Shown: piece by piece, positions 16,482 through 31,048 of the stretch | How positions within the stretch are numbered: the stretch's first letter is position 1 | How the letters are laid out: each line of letters starts with the position of its first letter | DNA from: Bacillota bacterium | GTDB lineage: Bacteria; Bacillota; Clostridia; Christensenellales; UMGS416 | Direction of reading: 5' to 3' | Assembly: GCA_023435705.1 (NCBI GenBank) | Contig: JAEYRH010000008.1 | Coordinates: 248,001-312,000 of the forward strand | Length of the DNA stretch: 64,000 bases | Program-made: the position numbers and the translations under genes | Notes under the pieces: generated by a model | Seen by the model: only the letters and a program-made list of their open reading frames with translations | Told to the model about the DNA's origin: nothing | Database searches by the model: none

Positions 16482-17198
16482 ATGGACAGGGTTGTGAAGT
16501 ACGTCAACGCGAAACTCAAGCATGCCGGGCACACAAAGGAAGTGCAGAGCCAGAAAGAAGAACTGGTCACTGGCCTGCGCGAAAAGATATCTGACGCAAT
16601 GTCACACGGAAAGACGGAGAGTGAAGCGTTCAACGAAGCGGTTGCCTCACTGGACGGGATGGAAGAGCTGGCCGAAGCGCTCAACCGTAAGCGAAGCACT
16701 GTGTATGTAAACAGGCTGAATTTCCACCACAGCCTGATGACCTTCGGGCTGATCGCGCTGGAGATATTGGCATGCGGATGCTATTACCTGATCGGTTGGT
16801 TGACCCTCCCACCCGGGCAGCAATCGTGGCTGGATATGCCATACTTCAATCTGGAAACTGTAGTCGGAACGTTTGTTGGCCTTGGGATCGTGCTGTCAGC
16901 CACGACCATCTGCCCGCTGATTCGTGGCATTCTCTACAGAGTAAACCCCGGAAAAGTAAAACTGGTGGAGTTTAATTTCAAACAGAAACTCAGAGATGCC
17001 ATCGTTGGCTTGCTGGTAATCTTTATCGCGTTGACCATCATCAATATGGCTCCGATAGAGAAATTTGCCGGGCCAATGATCTGGTTCATTTGGCCCCTGA
17101 TTGGCGCAACGAACTGGCCGATATCTGTAATAATCTATGATAGATTGTTCAAGAACGAAAGGTATATGGAAAAGAGCGCCCTTTCAGGCGCTCTGTGA
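16482..17198 (+). CDS. HAAS/DUF1700-type permease-prefix membrane protein
   Basis: A 238-residue protein. The N-terminal about 70 residues form the soluble HAAS-like helical domain (YVNAKLKHAG through AVASLDGMEELAEALN) that pairs with PadR regulators. Four to five membrane helices follow from residue about 85. HAAS proteins are thought to sense envelope state and modulate PadR, but the signal is unknown. TAGGAGG precedes ATG 16482. The last codons and stop sit in a hairpin AGAGCGCC/GGCGCTCT (17173-17194) without a T-run. Confidence 0.82.
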   Translation: MDRVVKYVNAKLKHAGHTKEVQSQKEELVTGLREKISDAMSHGKTESEAFNEAVASLDGMEELAEALNRKRSTVYVNRLNFHHSLMTFGLIALEILACGCYYLIGWLTLPPGQQSWLDMPYFNLETVVGTFVGLGIVLSATTICPLIRGILYRVNPGKVKLVEFNFKQKLRDAIVGLLVIFIALTIINMAPIEKFAGPMIWFIWPLIGATNWPISVIIYDRLFKNERYMEKSALSGAL

Positions 17199-17245
17199 TG
17201 GTCCGGAGGCCGCCTGATGTGGCAGCCCACATTTATGGAAAACGG

Positions 17246-17842
17246 TTACGCGTCTGGCTTATCGCCGTCGCGCCCGCCGTTGCCGGGCAGGAATGTGCCG
17301 CTGGTGGAGTCCACCTGGCCGGCAAACTGCAGGATCAGCTCCACCCGCTGCAAGTAGGTCTGCTTCTGGCCCTCGGTGATCTTGCCTTCCTCAACCATCT
17401 TGTCCAGCGATGCGGTCACCTTTTGCCGCAGCGTGGTCTTCAGGTCCTCCAGCTTGCCCTCCTGTTTGGCCAGGCCGAAGGTGTCGGTGTTCGCTTTCTT
17501 TGCCGCAGCCAGCACCTCTTCCTCGGTGCGGTCCGTCATCTCACCATAGGTGCCGGCAATGGACACGCCGGCGTTGAACCCATCGGGAAGCGCCTCATAC
17601 TGGCCCGTTTGGCCCCGCTTGCCGCCGCTCCATGGCAGGCTGTCGTCACCGCCGCTTTGGCCGCCCTGATCAGATGGGATTTGGATCTGCACGCGAGACG
17701 GCAATTCCGCCTGCATGGACTTTATGCCCTGCGCCATCAGGCTTACCAATGAAAAGCCCTGCGACAGCAGGTAACCCCCAGCCGCACCCAAAAACACTGC
17801 ACCGCACACGATGACAGTAAACACCCAGACTTTAATTTTCAT
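17246..17842 (-). CDS. Single-pass membrane or secreted protein, function unknown
   Basis: A 198-residue protein with one N-terminal membrane segment (residues 4-27) and an exported remainder. Residues about 50-80 are Gly/Ser/Gln-rich and likely disordered. The C-terminal half is a charged helical region (TEEEVLAAAKKANTDTFGLA, then MVEEGKITEGQKQTYLQRVE) reminiscent of DUF2680-like envelope proteins, which I cannot confirm. ATG 17842 has GAGGAGG 10 bases upstream. It stands convergent to the HAAS gene. Confidence 0.7.
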   Translation of the reverse strand: MKIKVWVFTVIVCGAVFLGAAGGYLLSQGFSLVSLMAQGIKSMQAELPSRVQIQIPSDQGGQSGGDDSLPWSGGKRGQTGQYEALPDGFNAGVSIAGTYGEMTDRTEEEVLAAAKKANTDTFGLAKQEGKLEDLKTTLRQKVTASLDKMVEEGKITEGQKQTYLQRVELILQFAGQVDSTSGTFLPGNGGRDGDKPDA

Positions 17843-17980
17843 GTGATGTTCCTCCTCTCTGATCCGGCGGCCATCAGGCCGGGATCACGAACACAGTTGA
17901 TCTCATGATTGAGATTATACAGGAGGAATCTTGAATGAAACTTGAAAAGTAAAGGATTCCTTATGAATTAAAAGAGAATA

Positions 17981-18727
17981 TCACTCCAGTTGCCTCAGAT
18001 AGTTTCCGGGCAGCTCATACTCCACATTATCAATCATGACGGAAAATGCCTTGTCATCATAAGAAGTCACGGCAAAGGGGAGAACGGCAGCGTTTTCACC
18101 CTCAAAATAGCCATAGATCTTCCCGTACTCATAACAATTCTCTAAAGTGCCGTCATCTTTCTTGACAAGCTCATCCAGACCGGCAACAGGACCGGCTGTC
18201 ATAATTTCATCAAAAAAATCAATAACCTTCTCTCTGCCAGTAATTCCTTTCCCGCAATTGATATGTTCAGCACCAGCGGTGTACATGTTTTCATCAGACT
18301 GAAGCTCCTGGTAGCCGACAAGCTCCAAACGCACACAGTTCTGATATGAATAGTCCAAGGCCGGGCTCGTCTTTTTCCGGTAGATCATGGCCCACTCGCT
18401 GTCCTGCATATATCGGAGCAGCATCACACGATCCGCGTCCTGCTCGCAAGCATACAACCCGAGAGCAAAACCATATCCCTTTTGGTCTTCTTCGCCCTCA
18501 ATGATACCGACGCGTGTCTTTCTTCCCAGCAGCTCCAGGAAGCCTTCGTTGCACACAAAGACATATTCAGAACCATCCGGTGCGACTATAGTGCCTTCGC
18601 TTTTTAGTTGATACGTATCCAGGTTATGACCATTGCCAGCCTGGCCATGACTCATGGCCGGGATCAAACCACAACCACTCAACACCACAATGGCTGCACA
18701 CAACAATATGATACAAGCCTTTTTCAT
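17981..18727 (-). CDS. Lipoprotein of unknown function
   Basis: A 248-residue lipoprotein; the signal peptide ends at the lipobox LSGC (Cys about 19). The mature part is acidic, with no motif I recognise. ATG 18727 is chosen over the longer frame because it starts the signal peptide and has GGAGG 9 bases before it. It stands alone, downstream of fusA on the same strand but separated from it by a terminator. Confidence 0.75.
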   Translation of the reverse strand: MKKACIILLCAAIVVLSGCGLIPAMSHGQAGNGHNLDTYQLKSEGTIVAPDGSEYVFVCNEGFLELLGRKTRVGIIEGEEDQKGYGFALGLYACEQDADRVMLLRYMQDSEWAMIYRKKTSPALDYSYQNCVRLELVGYQELQSDENMYTAGAEHINCGKGITGREKVIDFFDEIMTAGPVAGLDELVKKDDGTLENCYEYGKIYGYFEGENAAVLPFAVTSYDDKAFSVMIDNVEYELPGNYLRQLE

Positions 18728-18800
18728 CAAATTGCCTCCACTACCACTATACTGGTACATGACGGAAGTCTGAAGGAGAAAGTTGCATCGACCTGTGAAA

Positions 18801-18830
18801 CAAAAAAGGGCGGGGTATAACCCCGCCCTC
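18801..18830 (-). terminator. Terminator after fusA
   Basis: A GGGCGGGG/CCCCGCCC stem around TATAA, followed on the minus strand by a run of six T. It ends the rplGB-rpsL-rpsG-fusA transcript; no tuf gene follows. Confidence 0.9.
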
Positions 18831-18845
18831 TGCGAATCCAAAAGC

Positions 18846-20924
<2,079 letters not shown>

Positions 20925-21082
20925 GTTTCTTTCCTCCTGATGGGCCGCCGCCACATTGAGCGGCCTGCGCCTGCGTTTCAAACTTAATGATACCAATGTA
21001 TTGTGAAGCCAGCATTTCCTGCGGCAGCAGTTTCAACATCGGGCCCCGGTGCCTCTTGGCTGGGGGAATGACTGAATAAAGT

Positions 21083-21133
21083 TTGCGGGTGTCCGGGCCC
21101 AGCGACTTCAGCGCCTGGTCCAAACACCCGCAA
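21083..21133 (-). promoter_or_regulatory. Long hairpin in the rpsG-fusA spacer
   Basis: A perfect 10 bp stem TTGCGGGTGT/ACACCCGCAA encloses a 31 nt G+C-rich apical region, 28 bp after the rpsG stop. The remaining 237 bp spacer has no convincing gene. It has no T-run, so it may be a processing, attenuation or S7-binding site rather than a terminator. Confidence 0.45.
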
Positions 21134-21161
21134 TGAACTCCCTGTAATTAAGGTGGTTCGC

Positions 21162-21632
21162 TTACCACCGGTAGTGGGCGAACGCCCTGTTGGCTTCGGC
21201 CATGCGGTGGATGTCATCCTTACGGGCCACCGCCTTGCCGGTGTTGTTGGCTGCGTCCATGATCTCGCCGGCCAGTCTCTGCTCCATCGTGCGCTCGCTG
21301 CGCTCGCGGGCGAAGCTCACAAGCCACCTGAGGCCCAGCGTCTGCCGGCGGGCCGGGCGGACTTCCATCGGCACCTGATAGGTCGCGCCGCCCACGCGGC
21401 GGGCCTTCACCTCAAGAAGCGGCATGAGATTGTTCATTGCCGTCTCGAAAACGTCCATGGGGTCCTTGCCGGTCTTTTCCTTAACGATATCCAAAGCACC
21501 GTAGCAGATGTGCTGGGCTACGCCCTTCTTGCCGTCCAACATGACACGGTTCACGAGTCTGGACAGCACCACGTTCCCAAACATGGGATCGGGCAGCACT
21601 TCACGCTTCGGCACGCCTCCACGCCTTGGCAT
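21162..21632 (-). CDS. rpsG: 30S ribosomal protein S7
   Basis: A 156-residue S7 of normal length, which nucleates assembly of the 30S head on 16S rRNA. Diagnostic segments are MPRRGGVPKREVLPDP at the start, KKGVAQHICYGAL and the C-terminal ANRAFAHYRW. AAAGGAGG precedes ATG 21632, 34 bp after rpsL. Confidence 0.97.
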   Translation of the reverse strand: MPRRGGVPKREVLPDPMFGNVVLSRLVNRVMLDGKKGVAQHICYGALDIVKEKTGKDPMDVFETAMNNLMPLLEVKARRVGGATYQVPMEVRPARRQTLGLRWLVSFARERSERTMEQRLAGEIMDAANNTGKAVARKDDIHRMAEANRAFAHYRW

Positions 21633-21666
21633 GATGAATCCTCCTTTGCGTCATCGCAAGATGTTT

Positions 21667-22041
21667 TTATTTCTTGGGCCTCTTTGCGCCATAGAGCGAA
21701 CGGCCCTGGCGGCGGCCATCCACACCGGACGCGTCCAGCGCGCCGCGGATGATGTGATAGCGCGTACCGGGGAGATCCCTCACCCTGCCGCCACGCACCA
21801 GCACCACGCTGTGCTCCTGCAGGTTGTGGCCAATGCCGGGGATGTAGATCGTGCCTTCATTGCCGTTCACCAGGCGAACCCTGGCGATCTTGCGAAGGGC
21901 CGAATTCGGTTTCTTTGGTGTCATGGTCTTGACAGACAGGCACACACCGCGCTTTTGGGGGTTGCCTTCCAGGATCGGCGACTTGCTCTTGTAAGTCACC
22001 TTTTTCCTGCCCTGCTTGACGATCTGATTGATTGTTGGCAT
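21667..22041 (-). CDS. rpsL: 30S ribosomal protein S12
   Basis: A 124-residue S12, part of the decoding centre. It carries TPKKPNSALRK with the unmutated Lys that mutates in streptomycin resistance, GIGHNLQEHS and the second conserved loop GGRVRDLPG. AGGAGG lies before ATG 22041. The rplGB gene is 117 bp upstream. Confidence 0.97.
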   Translation of the reverse strand: MPTINQIVKQGRKKVTYKSKSPILEGNPQKRGVCLSVKTMTPKKPNSALRKIARVRLVNGNEGTIYIPGIGHNLQEHSVVLVRGGRVRDLPGTRYHIIRGALDASGVDGRRQGRSLYGAKRPKK

Positions 22042-22158
22042 GCCGTACTGGCACCTCCTGTTGATTTGCGGGTTCTATCACAAACCCCTGCAACCCGCCG
22101 GGGTCTTGCCTGCCTGGTCCGAAGCTCTCATGGAGCTTCTGCGGGAAGCGCCGCTTCC

Positions 22159-22434
22159 CTACGCTGTGCCATCGGGCTTGAGCAAGCAGGCGACCGCCGT
22201 GCCAACCTGGAGCCTGCACATCCGGCCGAGTTTGGCCATGGCGGGCCCGTCCGCACAGGGGACACCCATCTGCTGGCAGAGCACCTTGACCCTGCGCCGG
22301 ATATGGTCATCGGCATCGCCCGCCAGCACAACGGACTCCGCTTTGCCACTTTCCAGCGCCCGCAGAACCTGTTTGAGGCCCGCGAGCCGGTGCTTTTGCC
22401 TGGACAGCGCGCTTAGAATTTCCGAATTTTCCAT
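22159..22434 (-). CDS. rplGB: L7Ae/L30e-family ribosomal protein (YbxF-like)
   Basis: A 91-residue L7Ae-fold protein, the YbxF-type K-turn binder that lies between rpoC and rpsL in Bacillus; the same position here supports the call. Conserved features are ALESGKAESVVLAGDADD and the VGTAVACL end. ATG 22434 has no Shine-Dalgarno sequence and lies only about 13 bases after the expected transcription start of a strong promoter, so the mRNA has a very short leader. The longer ATG at 22482 would sit inside the promoter. Confidence 0.88.
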   Translation of the reverse strand: MENSEILSALSRQKHRLAGLKQVLRALESGKAESVVLAGDADDHIRRRVKVLCQQMGVPCADGPAMAKLGRMCRLQVGTAVACLLKPDGTA

Positions 22435-22453
22435 CGTATAAACACGCCCGATT

Positions 22454-22482
22454 ATTATAGCGCCCGCATGGGCGGAAGTCAA
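22454..22482 (-). promoter_or_regulatory. Strong promoter for rplGB-rpsL-rpsG-fusA
   Basis: On the minus strand TTGACT (22477-22482) and a perfect TATAAT (22454-22459) are separated by 17 bp. A small CGCCC/GGGCG dyad lies in the spacer. It makes the ribosomal-protein/EF-G unit independent of rpoBC. Confidence 0.8.
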
Positions 22483-22639
22483 TAAAAACCTTGCATTTCC
22501 GGGTGTTTTTTGCAGAAAACCCAGTTGGATTGTTCGGGTTTTCCAGAGATAACCAAATTAACTGTGATGAGCTACTAAATCTGGTAGAGGTGGATGCGAG
22601 AAGACACTACCGGGATCTATCCTTCCACCCCTGCAAGTG

Positions 22640-22999
22640 GCCCTTAAGTTAATCCCCCTCCGGCTTCGCCGGATTCCCCCTTCACAAGGGGGATACCTTC
22701 GTCCTTAATCACACTGTAGTGTGCTAGAGGAAAAGACGCACCCCCCTTATGAAGGGGGGATGGCCCCAACAGGGGCCAGGGGGGATTTCCAAGGCGCCGA
22801 AGCGCTTTGGGGGTTCGAATGGGGGCCGGGACAGAGCCCGGCCCCTACATTGACATCAAGAAAGAACTGCTTCCCTACCCTCCCTTAACAGGGGGGATGC
22901 CGCCACAGCGACAGGCCTAAGCCTCCGGCTTTGCGCAATGTCGCCGAAGGCGATATAAGAGCAAAGCCGAGCATTGCGGAGCAATGCGATGAGGGGGGA
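22640..22999. repeat. Island of dispersed G+C-rich repeats between rpoC and rplGB
   Basis: The 517 bp between the rplGB promoter and rpoC contain no gene; 22483-22639 shows nothing distinctive. Then come stretches such as CCCCCTTCACAAGGGGG (about 22676-22692), GGATGGCCCC..GGGGCCAGGGG (about 22758-22782), a GGGCCGGGACAGAG..CCGGCCC copy (22823-22854), and next to the rpoC stop nested stems GGCTTTGC/GCAAAGCC and GCATTGC/GCAATGC (about 22925-22990). The last set may act as the rpoC transcript end, though no T-run is present. Confidence 0.7.
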
Positions 23000-26779
<3,780 letters not shown>

Positions 26780-26790
26780 GTATTAATCCC

Positions 26791-29700
26791 TCATTCTTCG
26801 TCAAATCCGTCGGCTTCCAGAGTCAGATCGTCATCATCCAGAGTGAGGCCCTCGGGGCCCTCGCTCATGATCTGCCCCAAGCCCGGCAAGTCATCCAGCT
26901 CATCCAGATCCAGCGTGAAGTCGCTTTCCTCTGTGTCTTCCTTCTCCACGCTGCCCTGACGGGCTCCGCCGTAGTCGCTGGCCTCTTCGTCGTCGCGCCT
27001 GCGGGGCACCGGCACATGGCTCAGGAACCCGGGCTCGTCGTCCAGCTCGCGGATCTCCAGCTCCTGGTGGTCTTCGCTCAGCACCTTGATGTCCAGCGCA
27101 AGGCTCTGCATTTCCTTGATCAGCACCTTGAAGCTCTCCGGGATGCCCGGCTCGGGGATGTTCTCACCCTTGACAATGGCTTCGTAGGTCTTCACACGGC
27201 CCACCACGTCATCGGACTTCACGGTCAGGATTTCCTGCAGCGTGTGCGCCGCGCCATAGGCCTCCAGCGCCCACACTTCCATTTCGCCGAAGCGCTGGCC
27301 GCCGAACTGGGCCTTGCCGCCCAAGGGCTGCTGCGTGACGAGCGAGTAGGGGCCGGTGCTCCTGGCGTGGATCTTGTCGTCCACCAGGTGGATCAGCTTC
27401 AGGATATACATATAGCCCACGGTGACCGGGTTTTCGAAGGGGTCACCGGTGCGCCCGTCGTAGAGAACCGTCTTGCCGTCGGGAGAAAAGCCGTTTTGCG
27501 AGAGAAGCTCCTGGATGTCTTCCTCGGTGGCGCCGTCGAAGACCGGGGTGGCGATGTGCCAGCCCAGCGCCTTGGCGACCAGGCCCAAGTGGACTTCCAG
27601 CACCTGGCCGATGTTCATGCGGCTAGGCACGCCCAGCGGGTTCAGCACGATCTGCAGCGGCGTGCCATCGGGCAGGAATGGCATGTCTTCCTCCGGGAGG
27701 ATCCTGGAGATAACGCCCTTGTTGCCGTGGCGGCCGGCCATCTTGTCGCCCACTGAAATCTTGCGGCGCTGCGCGATGTAGACGCGCACCATTTCATTGA
27801 CGCCCGGGGGCAGCTCGTCATGGTTTTCGCGGGTGAACACCTTCACATCCACAATGATGCCGCTCTCGCCGTGGGGCACGCGCAAACTGGTGTCGCGCAC
27901 CTCGCGGGCCTTTTCGCCGAAGATGGCGCGCAGCAGCTTTTCCTCGGGGTTGAGCTCAGTTTCGCCCTTGGGCGTGACCTTGCCCACCAGGATGTCGCCG
28001 GAACGCACCTCGGCGCCCACGCGGATGATGCCGCGCTCGTTCAGATCCTTCAGCGCGTCTTCACCCACATTGGGGATCTCGCGGGTGATTTCCTCCGGCC
28101 CAAGCTTGGTGTCGCGGGCCTCGGATTCATACTCCTCGATGTGGATGGACGTGAACACGTCTTCCTTCACGAGCTTCTCGCTGATCAGGATGGCGTCCTC
28201 GTAGTTGTAGCCTTCCCAGCTCATGAAGCCCACCAGGATGTTGCGGCCCAATGCCAGCTCGCCCTGGTCGGTGCTGGGGCCGTCGGCAATCACGTCGCCG
28301 GCCTTGATCACTTCGCCCTTGACCACGATGGGCTTCTGCGTGATGCAGGTGCCCTGGTTGGAGCGCATGAACTTCAACAGGTCGTAGTGATAGAGCTGCT
28401 TGTCGGTGCCGCGGATGGACACGCGGTTGGCAGTGACTTTCTCCACCACACCGTCCACTTTGGAAACCACGGCCACGCCGGAGTCGCGGGCCGCGCGGCC
28501 CTCGATGCCGGTGCCGATGAAAGGCGCTTCGGTCTTCAAAAGCGGCACGGCCTGGCGCTGCATGTTGGAACCCATCAGCGCGCGGGATGCGTCGTCGTTT
28601 TCAAGGAACGGGATCATTGCCGTGGCCACGGAGACGACCTGCTTGGGCGAAACGTCCATGAAGTCGATTTCATCCTGATGGGCCACGATGATGTCTTTGT
28701 GGGCGCGGGCCGCCACGCGATCATGCAGGAAGTGGCCGGCAGCGTCGGTGGGCTCGTTGGCCTGGGCGACGATATACTGGTCTTCCTCATCGGCGGTCAT
28801 ATAGACGATCTCGTCCAGCACGACGCGGTTCTTCTTGTCCACCTTGCGGTAAGGGGACTCGATGAAGCCGTAGTCATTGATGCGGGCATAGATGGCCAGC
28901 GAGCCGATCAGGCCGATGTTGGGGCCTTCAGGGGTCTCGATGGGGCACATGCGGCCATAGTGGGAGTGGTGCACGTCGCGCACGTCAAAGCTGGCGCGGT
29001 CGCGGTTCAAGCCGCCCGGGCCCAGTGCCGAAAGCCTGCGCTTGTTGGTCAGCTCAGCCAGCGGGTTGGTCTGGTCCATGAAGTGCGACAGCTGTGAGGA
29101 GCCGAAGAACTCCTTGATCGCCGCGGTGACGGGCCGGATGTTGATCAGGGATTGCGGCGTCAGGCTGTCCTGATCCTGGATGGCCATGCGCTCCTTGACC
29201 ACGCGCTCAAGCCTTGCCAGGCCGATGCGGATCTGGTTTTGCAGCAGCTCGCCCACACTGCGGACGCGGCGGTTGCCCAGATGGTCAATGTCGTCGGTCA
29301 GGCCCACGTTGTGGAACAGGCCGATCATATAGCTGAAGCCGGCCAGCACATCGTCAGGATAGATATACTTGGGCACAAGGCGGTCTTTGTTTTCGATGAG
29401 CAAGGCGCGGATGTCTTTGCCCTCGGCCTGGCTGATCACCTGCAGCAGCGTGGGGTAATGCACCTTCTCAGACAGCAACCCCTCCAGCGCTGCGGCGGCG
29501 TCGCGGTCGGTGCGCCGAAGTTCAGCGATGCTCTCCCGGTCGATGCCAAAGGGCGCCAGGTGTTGGTCGGCAGCCACGAAGTTGTTGCCCAGCACGCGGA
29601 GGCGGCGGCTTTCCAGCTGGATATCCACCGAATTGATGCCGGAGTTTTGGATGGCCCAGGCCACCTCGCGGGTGATCTTCTCACCGGCGCGGGCAAACAC

Positions 29701-30615
29701 CTCGCCGGTGTCGGGGTTCACAATATCATCGGCGGCCACGCGGTGCATGATGCGCATCGCCAGCGCCAGTTTCTTGTTGAGCTTGTAGCGGCCCACGCGG
29801 GCCAGGTCATAGCGCCGCGGGTCAAAGAACAGGGAATTGAGCATCGTGCGGGCGCTCTCCACAACCGGCGGCTCGCCGGGGCGGATGCGCCGGTAGATCT
29901 CCAGCAGCCCCTCGTCTTCATTCTTGGCGTTGTCCTTTTCGAGGGTGGCATTGAGGTGCTCCTCGTCGCCCAGAAGCTCGGTGATCTGGAAATCGGCGCC
30001 GTAGCCCAGCGCGCGGATCATCACCGTGGCAGGCAGCTTTCGGGTGCGGTCGATGCGCACCCACAGGATGCCGGCGGAGTCTGATTCAAACTCCAGCCAC
30101 GCGCCCCGGTTGGGGATCATCGTGGAGGCAAACAGCGGCACGCCGTTTTTGTCCAGCGTCTGGTCATAAACCACGCCGGGGGAGCGGACCAATTGGCTGA
30201 CGATGACGCGCTCGGCGCCGTTGATGATGAAGGTGCCCTGATCGGTCATGAGCGGGAAATCGCCCATGAACACCTCTTGCTCCTTCAGCTCACCGGTCTC
30301 GTGATTGACCAGGCGCACCTTGACCTTCAGAGGCGCGGCATAGGTGACGTCGCGCTCCTTGCATTCCACGACCGAATACTTGGGCTCGTCTTCCACGCGG
30401 TAGTCGACAAGCTCAAGGCTCAACGTATTGGTGTAATCTGTGATGGGGGAAATGTCTTTGAGGACTTCCCGTAAGTCGCGGTCGAGAAACCGCTTGTAGG
30501 AAGCCTTCTGGATGTTGAGCAGGTCGGGGATTTCAAGCACTTCCTTGATCTTGGAAAAGGTCATTCTGTTGCGTCGGCCGGTGTTGAACTCGTGTACCTT
30601 TACTTCATGGGTCAT
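26791..30615 (-). CDS. rpoB: RNA polymerase beta subunit
   Basis: A 1274-residue beta subunit beginning MTHEVKVHEF, with AGGGGTGA before ATG 30615. The rifamycin pocket (coding about 29025-29115) reads SQLSHFMDQTNPL then AELTNKRRLSALGPGG. Relative to E. coli it has His at 513 and Asn at 526, two positions that contact rifampicin; Asp516, Arg529 and Ser531 are unchanged. The tail is unusually long and acidic (DDDDLTLEADGFDEE). rplJ and rplL are not upstream; a divergent GGDEF-EAL gene is. rpoC follows 11 bp downstream. Confidence 0.98.
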   Translation of the reverse strand: MTHEVKVHEFNTGRRNRMTFSKIKEVLEIPDLLNIQKASYKRFLDRDLREVLKDISPITDYTNTLSLELVDYRVEDEPKYSVVECKERDVTYAAPLKVKVRLVNHETGELKEQEVFMGDFPLMTDQGTFIINGAERVIVSQLVRSPGVVYDQTLDKNGVPLFASTMIPNRGAWLEFESDSAGILWVRIDRTRKLPATVMIRALGYGADFQITELLGDEEHLNATLEKDNAKNEDEGLLEIYRRIRPGEPPVVESARTMLNSLFFDPRRYDLARVGRYKLNKKLALAMRIMHRVAADDIVNPDTGEVFARAGEKITREVAWAIQNSGINSVDIQLESRRLRVLGNNFVAADQHLAPFGIDRESIAELRRTDRDAAAALEGLLSEKVHYPTLLQVISQAEGKDIRALLIENKDRLVPKYIYPDDVLAGFSYMIGLFHNVGLTDDIDHLGNRRVRSVGELLQNQIRIGLARLERVVKERMAIQDQDSLTPQSLINIRPVTAAIKEFFGSSQLSHFMDQTNPLAELTNKRRLSALGPGGLNRDRASFDVRDVHHSHYGRMCPIETPEGPNIGLIGSLAIYARINDYGFIESPYRKVDKKNRVVLDEIVYMTADEEDQYIVAQANEPTDAAGHFLHDRVAARAHKDIIVAHQDEIDFMDVSPKQVVSVATAMIPFLENDDASRALMGSNMQRQAVPLLKTEAPFIGTGIEGRAARDSGVAVVSKVDGVVEKVTANRVSIRGTDKQLYHYDLLKFMRSNQGTCITQKPIVVKGEVIKAGDVIADGPSTDQGELALGRNILVGFMSWEGYNYEDAILISEKLVKEDVFTSIHIEEYESEARDTKLGPEEITREIPNVGEDALKDLNERGIIRVGAEVRSGDILVGKVTPKGETELNPEEKLLRAIFGEKAREVRDTSLRVPHGESGIIVDVKVFTRENHDELPPGVNEMVRVYIAQRRKISVGDKMAGRHGNKGVISRILPEEDMPFLPDGTPLQIVLNPLGVPSRMNIGQVLEVHLGLVAKALGWHIATPVFDGATEEDIQELLSQNGFSPDGKTVLYDGRTGDPFENPVTVGYMYILKLIHLVDDKIHARSTGPYSLVTQQPLGGKAQFGGQRFGEMEVWALEAYGAAHTLQEILTVKSDDVVGRVKTYEAIVKGENIPEPGIPESFKVLIKEMQSLALDIKVLSEDHQELEIRELDDEPGFLSHVPVPRRRDDEEASDYGGARQGSVEKEDTEESDFTLDLDELDDLPGLGQIMSEGPEGLTLDDDDLTLEADGFDEE

Positions 30616-30677
30616 GTAACCGAATCACCCCTAAATATGGTCATCGGATCCCTGCATCGAAATTCGATAACAGGCGC

Positions 30678-30740
30678 ATTATACAAGAAACCCCCACCCC
30701 ACATTGCCGAAAAACCGAAGAAATCTCCGGCGATGTGTGG
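30678..30740 (-). promoter_or_regulatory. rpoBC promoter region with overlapping dyad
   Basis: A perfect TATAAT (30678-30683, minus strand) lies 62 bases before the rpoB start; the -35 is poor. An inverted repeat CACATTGCCG/CGGCGATGTG (30700-30737, one G-T pair) overlaps the -35 position and could be an operator. The rest of the 433 bp gap up to 31048 is AT-rich, with no other gene. Confidence 0.5.
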
Positions 30741-31048
30741 CAGTCTATCCCATATTAACGCAGATGCCTATTTTAACAAAGATGTCAAGGTGTGTCAACA
30801 AAAACCTTAAAATGTTTAAATAAACTTCATAACTAGACAGGATCTCCCAGTTGAGCCAGGAATCGCTCCGGTTACCAGAAACCATCCGCTGGGATTGCTT
30901 GTATTCTACCATATGTTGTGCCCGCTGGCAATGAGGAGCAATAGTGCTGTAGCGAAACAAAAACAACCATAAAGCATGATAGTCTTCTGTGATATCTGGG
31001 TATATAAAGCTGAAGATGGCTCAGACCACAGCGGCACTGGAGATCGCC

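Noticed and set aside
22810..22822. GGTTCGAAT, resembling a tRNA T-loop
   Set aside because: No acceptor stem, anticodon arm or D-arm surrounds it; it is part of the repeat island.
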